A stretch of 64,000 nt of DNA from Pantoea rwandensis (GTDB lineage Bacteria; Pseudomonadota; Gammaproteobacteria; Enterobacterales; Enterobacteriaceae): contig NZ_MLFR01000001.1 in assembly GCF_002095475.1 (NCBI RefSeq), positions 1-64,000 of the forward strand, read 5' to 3'. Within the stretch, counting starts at the first letter, position 1. Each line of letters opens with the position of its first letter. The notes beneath the pieces were generated by a model. The model was not told where the DNA came from and searched no databases. It worked only from the letters and a program-made list of their open reading frames with translations. Positions 1-9,224 of this stretch are shown here, piece by piece. Position numbers and translations under genes: made by a program.

Positions 1-15
1 GAGGAAGCCAGGAGA

Positions 16-116
16 GCCAGCATGGATGCTGGCGAAAGGTGCAGCCGGGACAGGGAAAGTCCCGTCTGTGCCGGTCCGTCAGGCTGACGAGTGAAGTGAA
101 GGTACCGCGTCAGCGG
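16..116. repeat. Array of short hairpins at the left edge
   Basis: Four consecutive inverted repeats are visible: GCCAGCAT/ATGCTGGC (16-33), CGGGAC/GTCCCG (46-64), CGTCA/TGACG (77-89) and CCGC/GCGG (105-116). The stretch is GC-rich, has no convincing reading frame and lies downstream of the reverse-strand receptor gene. It may be a mosaic intergenic repeat or a structured RNA whose 5' part lies outside the window. I do not recognise the family. Confidence 0.4.
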
Positions 117-240
117 CGCGAGGACAGCCAGCCCAGAGCGGCACCAGACTGCGTTATCGCCCTATGCTGAATGGCCAAGCATGCGTGATTAACACGTGAT
201 TTTGTGAATAACTCGAGGAAGCAATTTAATCGTGAGGTAA

Positions 241-260
241 GGGCGACCCAGCGGCCGCCC
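241..260 (-). terminator. Hairpin after iroN
   Basis: Imperfect 8-base arms (GGGCGACC / GGCCGCCC, one mismatch) with loop CAGC begin 8 bases beyond the receptor stop codon. There is no real T-run, so this is only a possible transcription end. Confidence 0.35.
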
Positions 261-267
261 TGCGGAG

Positions 268-2445
268 TTAGAACGACATGGTTACGCCAGCATAATAGGC
301 GCGGCCCGGTTCGTTATAGGTGATTGCACCGGTCGCTTCGCGGTAAATTTGTTTATCAAACAGGTTGGTGATACCTGCATTCGCGCGAAGATTTTTAGTG
401 ATGTCGTAGTTCACGTTAAGGCCGACCACGGAATAGGGCTTGATTTCTTTAGTGGTCATGTTGGTCACATCCGTGTTCGTCTCAGCAAACTGGCGCGGTT
501 TCTGACGGCCATACTGCGTCCAGTTGATGTTCGCACTCAGATCCTGCGTTGCTTGCCATTCCAGCTGCGAGTTGATGGTGAACTCTGGAATGATAGAGAG
601 CGGATTACCGGTGTCTTTACTTTCGGAACGGAACATATAGGTTGCGTTGGTGCGCCATTCCAGCGTATCGGCAACTAATGGAATGGTTAGGTTACCTTCC
701 AACCCTTCAACAATTGCTTTACCGCCGTTTTCCCAGCGCAGCACGTTGTAGCCCGCCTCAGAGTAGACAGGATCAGTGCCCGCGACGATTTTGTTTTTGT
801 AATCGTTACGGAAGTAGGTGATGCCCGCCACATAGCCTTGGTTGCTGAACTCAATGCCAATCTCTTTGTTAACGCTGGTTTCCGGATCCAGATCGCCATT
901 GCCCAGCAGATAGCATTGCGTCAGACCGATTGGGCAACCGTTGCCGCGTGTAGAAAGTAAATAACCCGGCGTTGATTGATAAAGGTTTGGTGCTTTAAAG
1001 ACGCGCGCGATACCGGCTTTCAGCGTGAAGTTGTCGCCGAGTCCCTGAGAAATGTTAAGGCTTGGACTCCAGTTTGCACCAAACTGATCGTGATAATCGA
1101 AGCGAAGCCCAGGAATTACCTCGGTGCTCTCAGTCGCAGCGATATTGTCCTCGAAGAAGAGCGAACTAATGGTCGCGTTGTTTTTGCTGCTGCGCTGAGA
1201 TGGATCGCCAGAGCTGCCAGGAAGCGTGACGCCGGTTGCGGTTTGCGTGAGCATTGAAGCCGGATCGTTCAGCTCATCACGGTTCCATTCCGCTCCGAGG
1301 GTGACGGTCTGATCCACCAACAGTTGCAGCGGGAAGCTGACCTCTCCACCGGCGCGGTAGCTCTCCAGTCGGCTGGTGGCAAACTCATCGGTGTTAATCA
1401 TCCCTTCAGTACGGCCCGCAGTCCCTTCCTTAAGGCGTGTATTATTGGTCTTCTCGTAATTGAAGTTTAATTTCGAGGTTCCCCAATCCCAGATGCCGTT
1501 ATGCGTTATGCCGTAGGACTGGCGATAAAGGCGATTGGTTTCTGCGCCATACAGCGACTCTACCAAACCATCAGCGCTGGCATTACTGTTGCTGTTCTGC
1601 GTGTCACCGGCGTATATGTTGCCTTGACGGCTATAGCCATAAGAGAAATCAATAACCTGCAATGGCGTGATTTTCCATGACAGCACGCCGTTGATGTCTT
1701 TATTGCGTACGCCTTCACGTCCCGCTGCGTATGAACCATTTTCAGCCGTGTTGATGTCAAACGCATCTGCATCGGTGCGGTTGATATTGCCATAAAGACG
1801 CATGGTTAACGCGTCACCCGCCAGTGGGCCACTCAGGTTAAAGTTGGCGCGACGCGTGTCACCCTCTTTACTGTTTTCGGGCTGATTGGTGAACAGTGAC
1901 AGCGATCCATGCCAGTCGTTGGTCGGGCGCTTAGTGATGATGTTCACTACGCCGCCCGCCGCACCGGAGCCATAACGCGCGGCGGCTGGGCCGCGAATGA
2001 CTTCGATACGTTCTACCATCTCCGCTGGCACCCAGTTGGTATCGCCACGCGAGTCACGTTCGCCACGCCAGCTGTAACGCACTGAGTTACGTGAACTTAC
2101 CGGCACGCCATCGATCATGATTAAGGTGTTTTCCGGGCCCATGCCGCGAATATCGATCTGACGGTTATTACCACGGCTTCCGCTGGCGCCGTTGCCGGTC
2201 AGATTGACGCCAGGCATTTTGCGGATGATGTCGGAGAGATCGTTAACCGGCGGGCTTTTCTTGATGTCTTCAGCGGTGATGGTGGAAACGCCAGGCTGCT
2301 GTTTCAAACCCTGTTCCGCCGTGACGATCATCGATTCATCGTCAGCCAGTTTTTCCGTGGGTTCTGCGGCATAAGTAGGTGAGTTGAGTAGGGCTGCCAC
2401 AATCAAAGCAAGCGGGCTCTTCCTGACATACAAAGTTACATTCAC
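268..2445 (-). CDS. iroN: TonB-dependent catecholate siderophore receptor, IroN/FepA family
   Basis: Outer-membrane receptor for ferric catecholate siderophores (salmochelin, enterobactin and their breakdown products), driven by TonB-ExbBD. The 725 residues equal the usual IroN length. A signal peptide ends near residue 26 (SPTYA/AEP), a TonB-box-like ESMIVTA follows, then the plug with RQIDIRGMGPENTL and a 22-strand barrel ending in phenylalanine (AGVTMSF). Stretches such as LKQQPGVS, DLSDIIRKMPGVNLTG and ITKRPTNDWHGSLSL look closer to IroN than to FepA as I remember those families; no alignment was run. A Fur box lies just upstream. No iroBCDE or siderophore synthesis genes are in the window, so it probably works as an uptake receptor for siderophores made elsewhere. 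Confidence 0.9.
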   Translation of the reverse strand: MNVTLYVRKSPLALIVAALLNSPTYAAEPTEKLADDESMIVTAEQGLKQQPGVSTITAEDIKKSPPVNDLSDIIRKMPGVNLTGNGASGSRGNNRQIDIRGMGPENTLIMIDGVPVSSRNSVRYSWRGERDSRGDTNWVPAEMVERIEVIRGPAAARYGSGAAGGVVNIITKRPTNDWHGSLSLFTNQPENSKEGDTRRANFNLSGPLAGDALTMRLYGNINRTDADAFDINTAENGSYAAGREGVRNKDINGVLSWKITPLQVIDFSYGYSRQGNIYAGDTQNSNSNASADGLVESLYGAETNRLYRQSYGITHNGIWDWGTSKLNFNYEKTNNTRLKEGTAGRTEGMINTDEFATSRLESYRAGGEVSFPLQLLVDQTVTLGAEWNRDELNDPASMLTQTATGVTLPGSSGDPSQRSSKNNATISSLFFEDNIAATESTEVIPGLRFDYHDQFGANWSPSLNISQGLGDNFTLKAGIARVFKAPNLYQSTPGYLLSTRGNGCPIGLTQCYLLGNGDLDPETSVNKEIGIEFSNQGYVAGITYFRNDYKNKIVAGTDPVYSEAGYNVLRWENGGKAIVEGLEGNLTIPLVADTLEWRTNATYMFRSESKDTGNPLSIIPEFTINSQLEWQATQDLSANINWTQYGRQKPRQFAETNTDVTNMTTKEIKPYSVVGLNVNYDITKNLRANAGITNLFDKQIYREATGAITYNEPGRAYYAGVTMSF

Positions 2446-2491
2446 TTAAATCTTCTCCCTGAAGTATTAACACTTGTAAGCAAATGCGCAT

Positions 2492-2516
2492 GATAATGAG
2501 AACGCTTATCATTGTA
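2492..2516 (-). promoter_or_regulatory. Fur box upstream of iroN
   Basis: GATAATGAGAACGCTTATC (2492-2510) matches 15 of 19 positions of the Fur consensus, and an overlapping second 19-mer runs to 2516 (ends TTATCATT). It lies about 47 bases before the iroN start, where Fur binding would block the promoter. The forward GH5 gene starts about 260 bases away on the other side, so control of that gene is less likely. Confidence 0.75.
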
Positions 2517-2774
2517 TATGCTGTGTTAGGCGCTCTCCTTTATTTCTCCATGATTGGTGAACTTTGTGGGCGAAGCGTGAAGAAATGTAAAGTGAAGAGA
2601 AAATGGAAAAAAACATCAGGATAAAGCCGAAGACTTAAGTGTGAAGTAGGGAATGCCCTACAAATCAATATGATGTTAGCAGTGGTAACGCACGGTAATT
2701 ATCTGGTTTTACGCTTAAGATCGTCTCAGTGTCAGAAATGGACGCTGAAAACTGTCGATAACTAAGGAGAAAGT

Positions 2775-3965
2775 GTGCGCCAGATCATACAAACCTTTAC
2801 ATTCCTGATCATCATTTTGCAGCCTTTATCCCTCGCCGCTATGGCCGAGAAAATGGATTTTTGGTTACAACCCCAACATGGCGGTAACAGTTTTAACCGC
2901 CTACCTCCTCATCAAGACTATTTCGCAACACTGCATAACTACGGTGCTTCTTGGGTGCGATTATCCTGGGATAAATGGCCGACGAAGCAGCGTGATTTCC
3001 TGCTGGGTAACGCTGACGGCTATCAAGGATTAGTTAAAGAAGACGTGGCTACGCTTAAAACCGTGCTGGATAATGCGCAAGCGGCTGGGCTAAAAGTGGT
3101 GATTACACCTCTGTCGTTGCCCGGTATGCGCTGGTCGCAGAACAATAGCGGCCAGTTTGATGATCGCCTTTGGCAAAACAAGCGGTTCTGGCAACAGAGC
3201 GCACATTACTGGCGTGACTTGGCTGAAGCGTTAAAAAACCATCCCGCGATTGCTGCTTACAACATCATCAATGAACCCGCCCCAGAGAAAATGGGCGGAC
3301 TGGCAGAACACGCTTCCACTGCTGACATGCAGAAGTGGTATCAGCGAAATCAAGATGGCGCGCGCGATTTGCCTGCCTTTTATCGCGAGGTTATTGCTGC
3401 CATTCGTGAAGTCGATCCACTCACGCCGATCATGGTGGATAGCGGCTGGTTTGCCGCAGCCGATGCTCTCAGCTATTGGCCGCAACCGTTAGAAGATAAG
3501 CGAGTACTGTACAGTGTGCATATGTATGAACCCTATGCCGCCACCAGTGCCCCTAATGCGAAGCGAAAAACACCTTGGCCTTATCCGGGCACAGTACCTT
3601 ACGCTGGAACTCAGCAAAAGTGGGATGCGCAACGTGTAGCGGAATACTTAGCGTTGCCGTTTGATTGGGCGAAAGCGCAGGGTATTGCCAAGCATCAGAT
3701 GGTGGTCGGTGAGTTTGGCTGCATTCGCAGCCTGGCAGGATGCCCGCAATATCTGGAAGATGTGCTCACCGTGCTGGACAAGCAACAAGCTCACTGGGCG
3801 TTCTACAGTTTTCGTGAAGATAGCTGGGATGGTATGGATTATGAATTGGGAAGCCAGAAAGTACCGTGGCAATACTGGCAGGCCGCGGAGAAAAATTTGC
3901 CCGATACCGTGCCACGTCGTGCTACGAAAGAATTTGAGCCTATTCGCAAACGCTTAGACCAATAG
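2775..3965 (+). CDS. Secreted GH5-type glycoside hydrolase (cellulase family)
   Basis: A 396-residue protein with an N-terminal signal peptide (hydrophobic residues about 3-23, cut near AMA/EK) and a TIM-barrel of the GH5 clan. The acid/base glutamate is E167 in YNIINEP and the nucleophile is E313 in VVGEFG; SVHMYEP (H250) is the usual barrel-strand histidine motif. Retaining cleavage of beta-glucans or mannans is likely, but the exact substrate cannot be read from sequence. It starts with GTG; AAGGAGA at 2763-2769 sets this start. The gene stands alone, divergent from iroN. A periplasmic or exported location is inferred. Confidence 0.8.
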   Translation: MRQIIQTFTFLIIILQPLSLAAMAEKMDFWLQPQHGGNSFNRLPPHQDYFATLHNYGASWVRLSWDKWPTKQRDFLLGNADGYQGLVKEDVATLKTVLDNAQAAGLKVVITPLSLPGMRWSQNNSGQFDDRLWQNKRFWQQSAHYWRDLAEALKNHPAIAAYNIINEPAPEKMGGLAEHASTADMQKWYQRNQDGARDLPAFYREVIAAIREVDPLTPIMVDSGWFAAADALSYWPQPLEDKRVLYSVHMYEPYAATSAPNAKRKTPWPYPGTVPYAGTQQKWDAQRVAEYLALPFDWAKAQGIAKHQMVVGEFGCIRSLAGCPQYLEDVLTVLDKQQAHWAFYSFREDSWDGMDYELGSQKVPWQYWQAAEKNLPDTVPRRATKEFEPIRKRLDQ

Positions 3966-4293
3966 CGTCTTGTTAAGAAGAAAACGGTCGATAGCCGCGG
4001 CAAAAGCAGGCTATTGACCCCTCTGGTAAATCCGAATATCCCTTCGCATCCCGCGTAACGCCTGACGTACGGAACCATTAAGCTCAAGCTGTCGCGTTCT
4101 ATTCCCGAAATCCGGCAATAGATATCCGTTTTTCGCATTTGTGATCGCTGCATATCTTACTGAGAATGGCAGCGGGACGTTAAGAGGATGAAAATTCCTT
4201 TCAGCCGTAAGGTGAGAGAGGAGAAAAATACATCGCTACCTCAACGCCTTTTCCCTGTTGGGAAACATTTTATATATCAGGAGAAAGGTTCCA
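3966..4293. other. Intergenic region before the ABC transporter operon
   Basis: 328 bases with no convincing gene. A 39-codon frame starts at ATG 4188 and runs into the transporter start, but its AGAGG abuts the start codon, so I do not call it. No recognised riboswitch fold was seen. The promoter of the transporter operon must lie here. Confidence 0.4.
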
Positions 4294-5190
4294 GTGAAAC
4301 TCGCTAAAGGTATCACCTTGCTTGCACTTGCGCTGAGTGCGCATACCGCGTTTGCCGCCGATCAATCCGTCCCGACCGACAGTTCACTCCATGTTCAGGC
4401 CGATCCTGCGCTGAAAAGCCTGGTGCCAGCGGATGTGCTGAAGCGTGGCTATATCGTGGCAGGAACCAACCCTAACACGCCGCCGACCACCTTCTATAAA
4501 GAAGACAACAAAACATTGGCCGGTCGTGAAATCGATATTATGAATGCCGTGGGTGAGCGCTTAGGGATTCAGGTCCAGTGGCGTGACACCGGCGGTTTCG
4601 ACAACATTATTCCTGGCCTGAAAACGGGTCGTTATGACGTGGCGCTGTCTAACATCAATGCCACCGCGACGCGCGCTAAGATCATCGATTTTGTCAGCTA
4701 CTACGACGCAAGTCTGCTAGGCATCATCTCGCGTAAAGATGCCAACGTGGCACCGTTCAAAACCCTGGATGCCGTGTGCGGCTTGGAAGTTGGCGCTGGT
4801 TCAGGCACCACGCAGGTAACGCGTCTGGAAGAAGCCAGCAAAGCTTGTGAAGCCGCGGGTAAAAAACCGATCAAAGTATCCGTATTCCCGGACCGTCCAG
4901 CCGGTGTTCAGGCTGTCGTCAGTGGTCGCGTGCCGATGTTCCTCGGCCCTTACGAAGGTCTATTGTGGCAGGCGAAGGTGATTAAACCCATCACCCTGAG
5001 CGGCGAAATCACCGTGCATGACGCGCCGGTTTCTGTGGCTTTCCAGAAAGATTCTGCGCTAGAACCTGCGGTGCAAGCGGCGCTTAACTCTCTGATCAAA
5101 GATGGTAGCTACAAGAAGATCCTCGACAACTGGGGCATTGGCTTTGGCGCGGTTAAAGAATCCAAACGTAACCAGGAAATCTTTCAATGA
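4294..5190 (+). CDS. Periplasmic amino-acid-type binding protein (family 3)
   Basis: Solute-binding component of a polar amino acid ABC importer (SBP_bac_3 family), 298 residues. A clear Sec signal (MKLAKG, then a hydrophobic core, cut near AFAA/DQ) is followed by family hallmarks: VAGTNPNTPPTTFY, GREIDIMNAVGERLGI, FDNIIPGLKTGRYDVALSNI. The GTG at 4294 is chosen because AGGAGA (4279-4284) precedes it at good spacing and it leaves a proper signal peptide; an upstream in-frame TTG at 4258 lacks this. It overlaps the permease gene by ATGA. The ligand is unknown; the downstream BisC-type reductase makes an amino-acid sulfoxide or related sulfur compound a reasonable guess. Confidence 0.85.
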   Translation: MKLAKGITLLALALSAHTAFAADQSVPTDSSLHVQADPALKSLVPADVLKRGYIVAGTNPNTPPTTFYKEDNKTLAGREIDIMNAVGERLGIQVQWRDTGGFDNIIPGLKTGRYDVALSNINATATRAKIIDFVSYYDASLLGIISRKDANVAPFKTLDAVCGLEVGAGSGTTQVTRLEEASKACEAAGKKPIKVSVFPDRPAGVQAVVSGRVPMFLGPYEGLLWQAKVIKPITLSGEITVHDAPVSVAFQKDSALEPAVQAALNSLIKDGSYKKILDNWGIGFGAVKESKRNQEIFQ

Positions 5191-6110
5191 GTGATGTACG
5201 TGACCACACCGATGATTTGAAAATCGTCGGCAAACGTTACTACGGACGCTGGCTAAGTGCGCTGGTGGTGCTGTTGTGCGTCGTGGCGATGGCGCACTCC
5301 ATGATTAACAATCCACGCTTCGAATGGGGCGTGATTGCAGAAAACTTTACCGGCGAATCGATCCTGCAAGGCGTCTTAATGACGCTGCAGCTCACGGCCA
5401 TTTCGGTGGTGCTGGGCTTTGCTTTTGGTACGGTGCTGGCGCTGATGCGTCTTTCATCGAACCCGGTGCTGGTGGGCGTTAGCTGGTTTTACACCTGGTT
5501 CTTCCGTGGTGTACCGATGCTGGTGCAGCTTTTCCTGTGGTACAACATCGCCGCGCTTTATCCGACCATTTCGCTATCAATTCCGGGACTTGGCGAGTTG
5601 TGGAGTACCCAATCTAACGCATTAGTCAGCCCATTCAGTGCGGCAGTCATTGCCTTGGTGATGCATCAGTCGGCTTATGCAGCTGAGATTGTGCGTGCCG
5701 GTATTCAAAGCGTTGGCAACGGCCAGCTGGAAGCGGCGCGTGCGCTCGGCTATCGGCCTTCGCAGATCTTCCGTCATACCGTCTTACCGCAGGCGATGCG
5801 TGCCATCATGCCGCCAGCAGGTAATGAAATTATCGGCCAGTTGAAAACCACTGCTGTGGTATCGGTGATCTCGCTGCAGGATGTGCTGTTCTCCGCGCAG
5901 ATTATCTATCAACGTACCTATGAGGTGATTCCGCTGCTGTTAGTGGCAACCTTATGGTATCTGCTGATGACATCGGTGTTGTCGATTGGTCAGTTCTATG
6001 TCGAACGCTATTTTGGACGCGGTGTTACGCGTCGTGAAAAACGCAGTCTGTTCAAATCCTTGCCGGGTTTCTCCGCACAGAAAGTTGAAAGGAGCGTGAG
6101 CAATGGCTGA
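5187..6110 (+). CDS. ABC transporter permease, polar amino acid type
   Basis: Inner-membrane permease (307 residues) of the HisMQ/GlnP family. It has about five hydrophobic segments and the cytoplasmic EAA loop EAARALGYRPSQIFRHTVLP, which contacts the ATPase. A rather long hydrophilic start (residues 1-20) precedes the first membrane segment. The start ATG overlaps the binding-protein stop (ATGA), and the ATPase start overlaps its own end by 8 bases, so the three genes are translationally coupled. Only one permease is present; such systems normally work as homodimers. Confidence 0.88.
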   Translation: MSDVRDHTDDLKIVGKRYYGRWLSALVVLLCVVAMAHSMINNPRFEWGVIAENFTGESILQGVLMTLQLTAISVVLGFAFGTVLALMRLSSNPVLVGVSWFYTWFFRGVPMLVQLFLWYNIAALYPTISLSIPGLGELWSTQSNALVSPFSAAVIALVMHQSAYAAEIVRAGIQSVGNGQLEAARALGYRPSQIFRHTVLPQAMRAIMPPAGNEIIGQLKTTAVVSVISLQDVLFSAQIIYQRTYEVIPLLLVATLWYLLMTSVLSIGQFYVERYFGRGVTRREKRSLFKSLPGFSAQKVERSVSNG

Positions 6111-6864
6111 AGCAATCGCGTTACGTAAAGTCACCAAACGCTTCTCTGGTGTCACCATTCTGGATGAAGTGAATCTCGATATTCCTGCAGGGTCCGTGAC
6201 CGTGATTCTTGGCCCCTCGGGGTCGGGTAAATCTACACTGCTGCGCTGTATCAACCATCTGGAAAAACTCGATGGCGGTACCATTCGCATTGGCGGCGAA
6301 ATCATTGGCTATAAGCAGAAAGGCCAGGCGCTGCACGAATTAAGTAGCAGTGAGATTGCCCGTCAGCGTGCTGAAATTGGCATGGTATTTCAGCAATTCA
6401 ACTTGTTCCCGCACCGTACGGTTTTGCAGAACATCGTTGATGCGCCCATGCGTGTGAAAAAACAGAACCGCCAGCAGGCGACCACCAAGGCGCTGTCGTT
6501 ATTGAAGCAGGTGGGTTTAGCCGGCCGTGAAGATGAGTGGCCGCAGAATCTTTCAGGCGGCCAGCAGCAGCGTGTCGCTATTGCCCGCGCGCTGGCCATG
6601 GATCCTGGTGTGATGTTGTTTGATGAACCGACTTCAGCACTCGATCCTGAACTGGTAGGCGAAGTGCTACAGGTTATTCAACAGTTGGCGCACTCCGGCA
6701 TCACCATGGTGATTGTGACGCATGAGATCGGTTTTGCTCGCGAGGTGGCCGACAACATTGTCTTTATGGAAGATGGCAAAATTGTGGCGGCGGGTCCCAC
6801 TCAGCAAGTCCTCGACGACCCGGAAAACGGGCGCGTAAGAAACTTTATTGCAACGGTGCTTTAA
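6103..6864 (+). CDS. ABC transporter ATPase, GlnQ/HisP type
   Basis: Energises the import system of the two preceding genes. 253 residues with Walker [10 protein letters not shown] (37-45), Q-loop around 97-98, signature LSGGQQQ (150-156), Walker [11 protein letters not shown] (173-182) and the switch histidine H207 in VTHE. AAGGAG lies 8 bases before ATG 6103. Its last codons form the 5' arm of a strong terminator, so the operon probably ends here in part of the transcripts. Confidence 0.9.
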   Translation: MAEAIALRKVTKRFSGVTILDEVNLDIPAGSVTVILGPSGSGKSTLLRCINHLEKLDGGTIRIGGEIIGYKQKGQALHELSSSEIARQRAEIGMVFQQFNLFPHRTVLQNIVDAPMRVKKQNRQQATTKALSLLKQVGLAGREDEWPQNLSGGQQQRVAIARALAMDPGVMLFDEPTSALDPELVGEVLQVIQQLAHSGITMVIVTHEIGFAREVADNIVFMEDGKIVAAGPTQQVLDDPENGRVRNFIATVL

Positions 6865-6876
6865 GCACCGTTTTTC
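6852..6876 (+). terminator. Rho-independent terminator overlapping the ATPase stop codon
   Basis: Perfect 9-base arms AACGGTGCT / AGCACCGTT with loop TTA, followed directly by a T-run. The stop codon TAA lies across the loop and the start of the 3' arm. Read-through into the molybdoenzyme gene, only 35 bases on, would be reduced. Confidence 0.8.
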
Positions 6877-6899
6877 ATTTTTGACAGCCAGGAACAGTG

Positions 6900-9187
6900 A
6901 TGACGCAAAAACCAGTTATGCATAGCGCCCACTGGGGTGCTTTTCATGCTCAGCAATCGGGCGATCAGCTCACCATTGAACCCTTCAAGGGCGATCCCGA
7001 CCCGAGCCCGCTGCTACAAAATTTCCGCACTGCACTCAATCATCCCGCCCGCGTTTCGCGTCCTATGGTACGTCGCGGCTGGCTGGAAGATGGCCCAGGC
7101 CCTGATCAGCGCCGGGGTAATGATGAATATGTGGCCGTGAGCTGGGAGCAGGCTTACGAATTAGTGGCGCGTGAACTGAAGCGCGTGGGCGACACTTTCG
7201 GCCCGGAAGGGATTTTTGGCGGTTCTTACGGCTGGTCAAGCGCCGGCCGTTTTCATCATGCACAAAGCCAAGTGCACCGTTTTCTCAACACCACACTGGG
7301 CGGTTATGTGCGTTCAGTGAACAGCTACAGTTCGGGCTCTGCTTCGGTACTGTTGCCGCATATTGTCGGTGACATGAATGAGATTGCGCGACGTGGCGTG
7401 AGCTGGGAAGAGATTGCCCAGCACAGTGAAATCGTCATCGCCTTCGGCGGCCTGGCACTGAAAAACTCCCAGGTGGCAAGCGGCGGATTAAGCGAGCACA
7501 CAGAACGTGGCTTTATGCAGCAGGCCGCACTGCGCGGCACGCGGTTTATCTCGGTGAGCCCGCTGAAAAGCGATCTACCTGAGGAAGCCAAAGGGGAGTG
7601 GCTGGCCTTACGTCCAGGCACCGATGCCGCTTTTATTCTCGGTGTGCTCTCGGTACTGATTGACGAGAAACTGACGGATGAAACCTTTCTCAGCCGCTAT
7701 ACCGTGGGCTGGCCGGAGATGGTCGCTTATATCCGTGGTGAAGAGGATGGCACGCGACGAGACGCCAATTGGGCAGCAGAGATTTGCGGCGTCAGCGCAG
7801 CATTTATCGCTGATTTTGCCCGCCAGTTACCCGGTAAACGTGTGTTGGTCACCGTTGCGCATGCACTGCAACGTTCTGAGCACGGTGAACAACCGGTGTG
7901 GCTTGGACTGGTATTGGCCGCGGCACTGGGCCAACCGGGTTTATCGGGCGGCGGTTACACCTACGCGCTGGGCGCGTTGGGTCATTACGGTAAGCATCAC
8001 AACCTGGTGAGTTTCCCGGCGTTACCGCAGGGTAAAAATGGTATCGATCGTTTGATCCCGGTGGCGCGAATTTCAGACATGTTGCTCAATCCAGGTAAAC
8101 CGTTCGACTACAATGGCCGCCGCTTGACCTATCCGCATATTCGTCTGGCTTATTGGGCGGGTGGCAATCCGTTCCACCATCATCAGGATCTGGCACGGTT
8201 GCGGCAGGCATTCTGTCAGTTAGATACGCTGATTGTGCATGAGATTGCCTGGACCTCCAGTGCGCGTCATGCCGATATCGTGTTGCCCGCAACCATGACA
8301 CTGGAGCGTGAAGATATCGGCGGTGCGCCAACCGATCGCCATCTCTTTGCTATGCAGCCGGTCGCGCAACCGCACGGTGAAGCCAAAGACGATTACACCA
8401 TTTTTGCCGAGCTGGCTCGCAGGCTGGGTTGTGAAGAGGCGTTTACAGAAGGTCGCGATACACGTGGCTGGCTGAAACACCATTACGCGCAATTGCAGCA
8501 AAAGCTGGCAACGCACCAAGTCGAGATCCCCGATTTTGAACGATTCTGGCAGCAGGGCGTGCTGGAATTGCCGCAGCTCAAAGACGGTGGACGAATGATG
8601 AATGCCTTCCGTGCCGATCCGGATGCTGCACCACTGCCAACACCGAGCGGAAAAATTGAAATCTACTCGGCGACTATCGCCAGTTTTGATTATGAAAACT
8701 GTCCCGGACATCCGGTGTGGCGAGAGCCGCAGCAAAAGCCAGATGCCGACCATCCGTTCTGGCTCATTGCCAATCAGCCTGCAACGCGTCTGCACAGTCA
8801 GTTGGATTTCGGCGATTACACCTGAGCGGCAAACGCGATGGGCGTGAGGTGTGCAGCCTGAATTCGGATGATGCAGCATCTTTGGGTATTCAAGACGGCG
8901 AGATTATTGAGCTTTACAACCCGCGTGGTCACGTACTCGCCAGCGCGCGCGTGACCGACACGGTGATGCCGGGCGTGGTGCAGTTGCCAACGGGTGCCTG
9001 GTACGATCCGGTCGATCCCACCGCGCTGAGGCCGTTATGCCGCCACGGCAATCCGAATGTACTGACGCTGGATATTGGCACCTCGTCACTGACTCAGGGC
9101 TGCAGTGGCCAGATCACTGTGGTGCAGGTGCGTAAATACGCCGGGGAACTGACGCCGGTGCAGGCATTTATCCCGCCGCAAAGTTAG
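6900..9187 (+). pseudogene. BisC-type molybdopterin sulfoxide reductase, frameshifted
   Basis: Cytoplasmic DMSO-reductase-family enzyme of the biotin/methionine sulfoxide reductase branch: no Tat signal, N-terminal HWGAF, Mo-ligand serine in NSYSSGSAS, and the C-terminal molybdopterin-binding domain. The frame stops at TGA 8823-8825 after LHSQLDFGDYT; the remaining 120 residues (HLSGKRDGREVCSLNSDD, LPTGAWYDP, HGNPNVLTLDIGTSSL) continue in another frame from about 8819. Restoring one base near 8817-8819 gives LDFGDYHLSGKRDGRE, about the length I remember in E. coli BisC, so a single-base deletion or a sequencing error explains it. Repaired length is about 762 residues. ATG 6900 is preferred over GTG 6897 by distance from AGGA. 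Confidence 0.85.
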
Positions 9188-9197
9188 CATAAGCAAT

Positions 9198-9217
9198 GGG
9201 CGGCCGTATGGCCGCCC
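9198..9217. terminator. Hairpin between convergent genes
   Basis: Perfect 8-base arms GGGCGGCC / GGCCGCCC with loop GTAT sit between the molybdoenzyme stop and the end of the VOC gene. There is no long T-run on either side; it probably serves both strands. Confidence 0.5.
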
Positions 9218-9224
9218 CAGAACA

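Noticed and set aside
3839-4153. 104-codon reverse frame at the end of the GH5 gene
   Set aside because: It overlaps the GH5 3' end, has no good start and no family resemblance.
3966-4293. Possible sulfur or amino-acid riboswitch upstream of the importer
   Set aside because: No SAM, cobalamin, TPP, lysine or glycine riboswitch core could be matched by eye.
4188-4307. 39-codon leader-peptide-like frame before the ABC operon
   Set aside because: AGAGG abuts the ATG, there is no run of a regulatory amino acid and no attenuator hairpin pair was seen.
8220-8879. 219-codon open frame on the reverse strand
   Set aside because: It lies fully antisense to the conserved BisC-type coding sequence, has no ribosome site and no recognisable domain.
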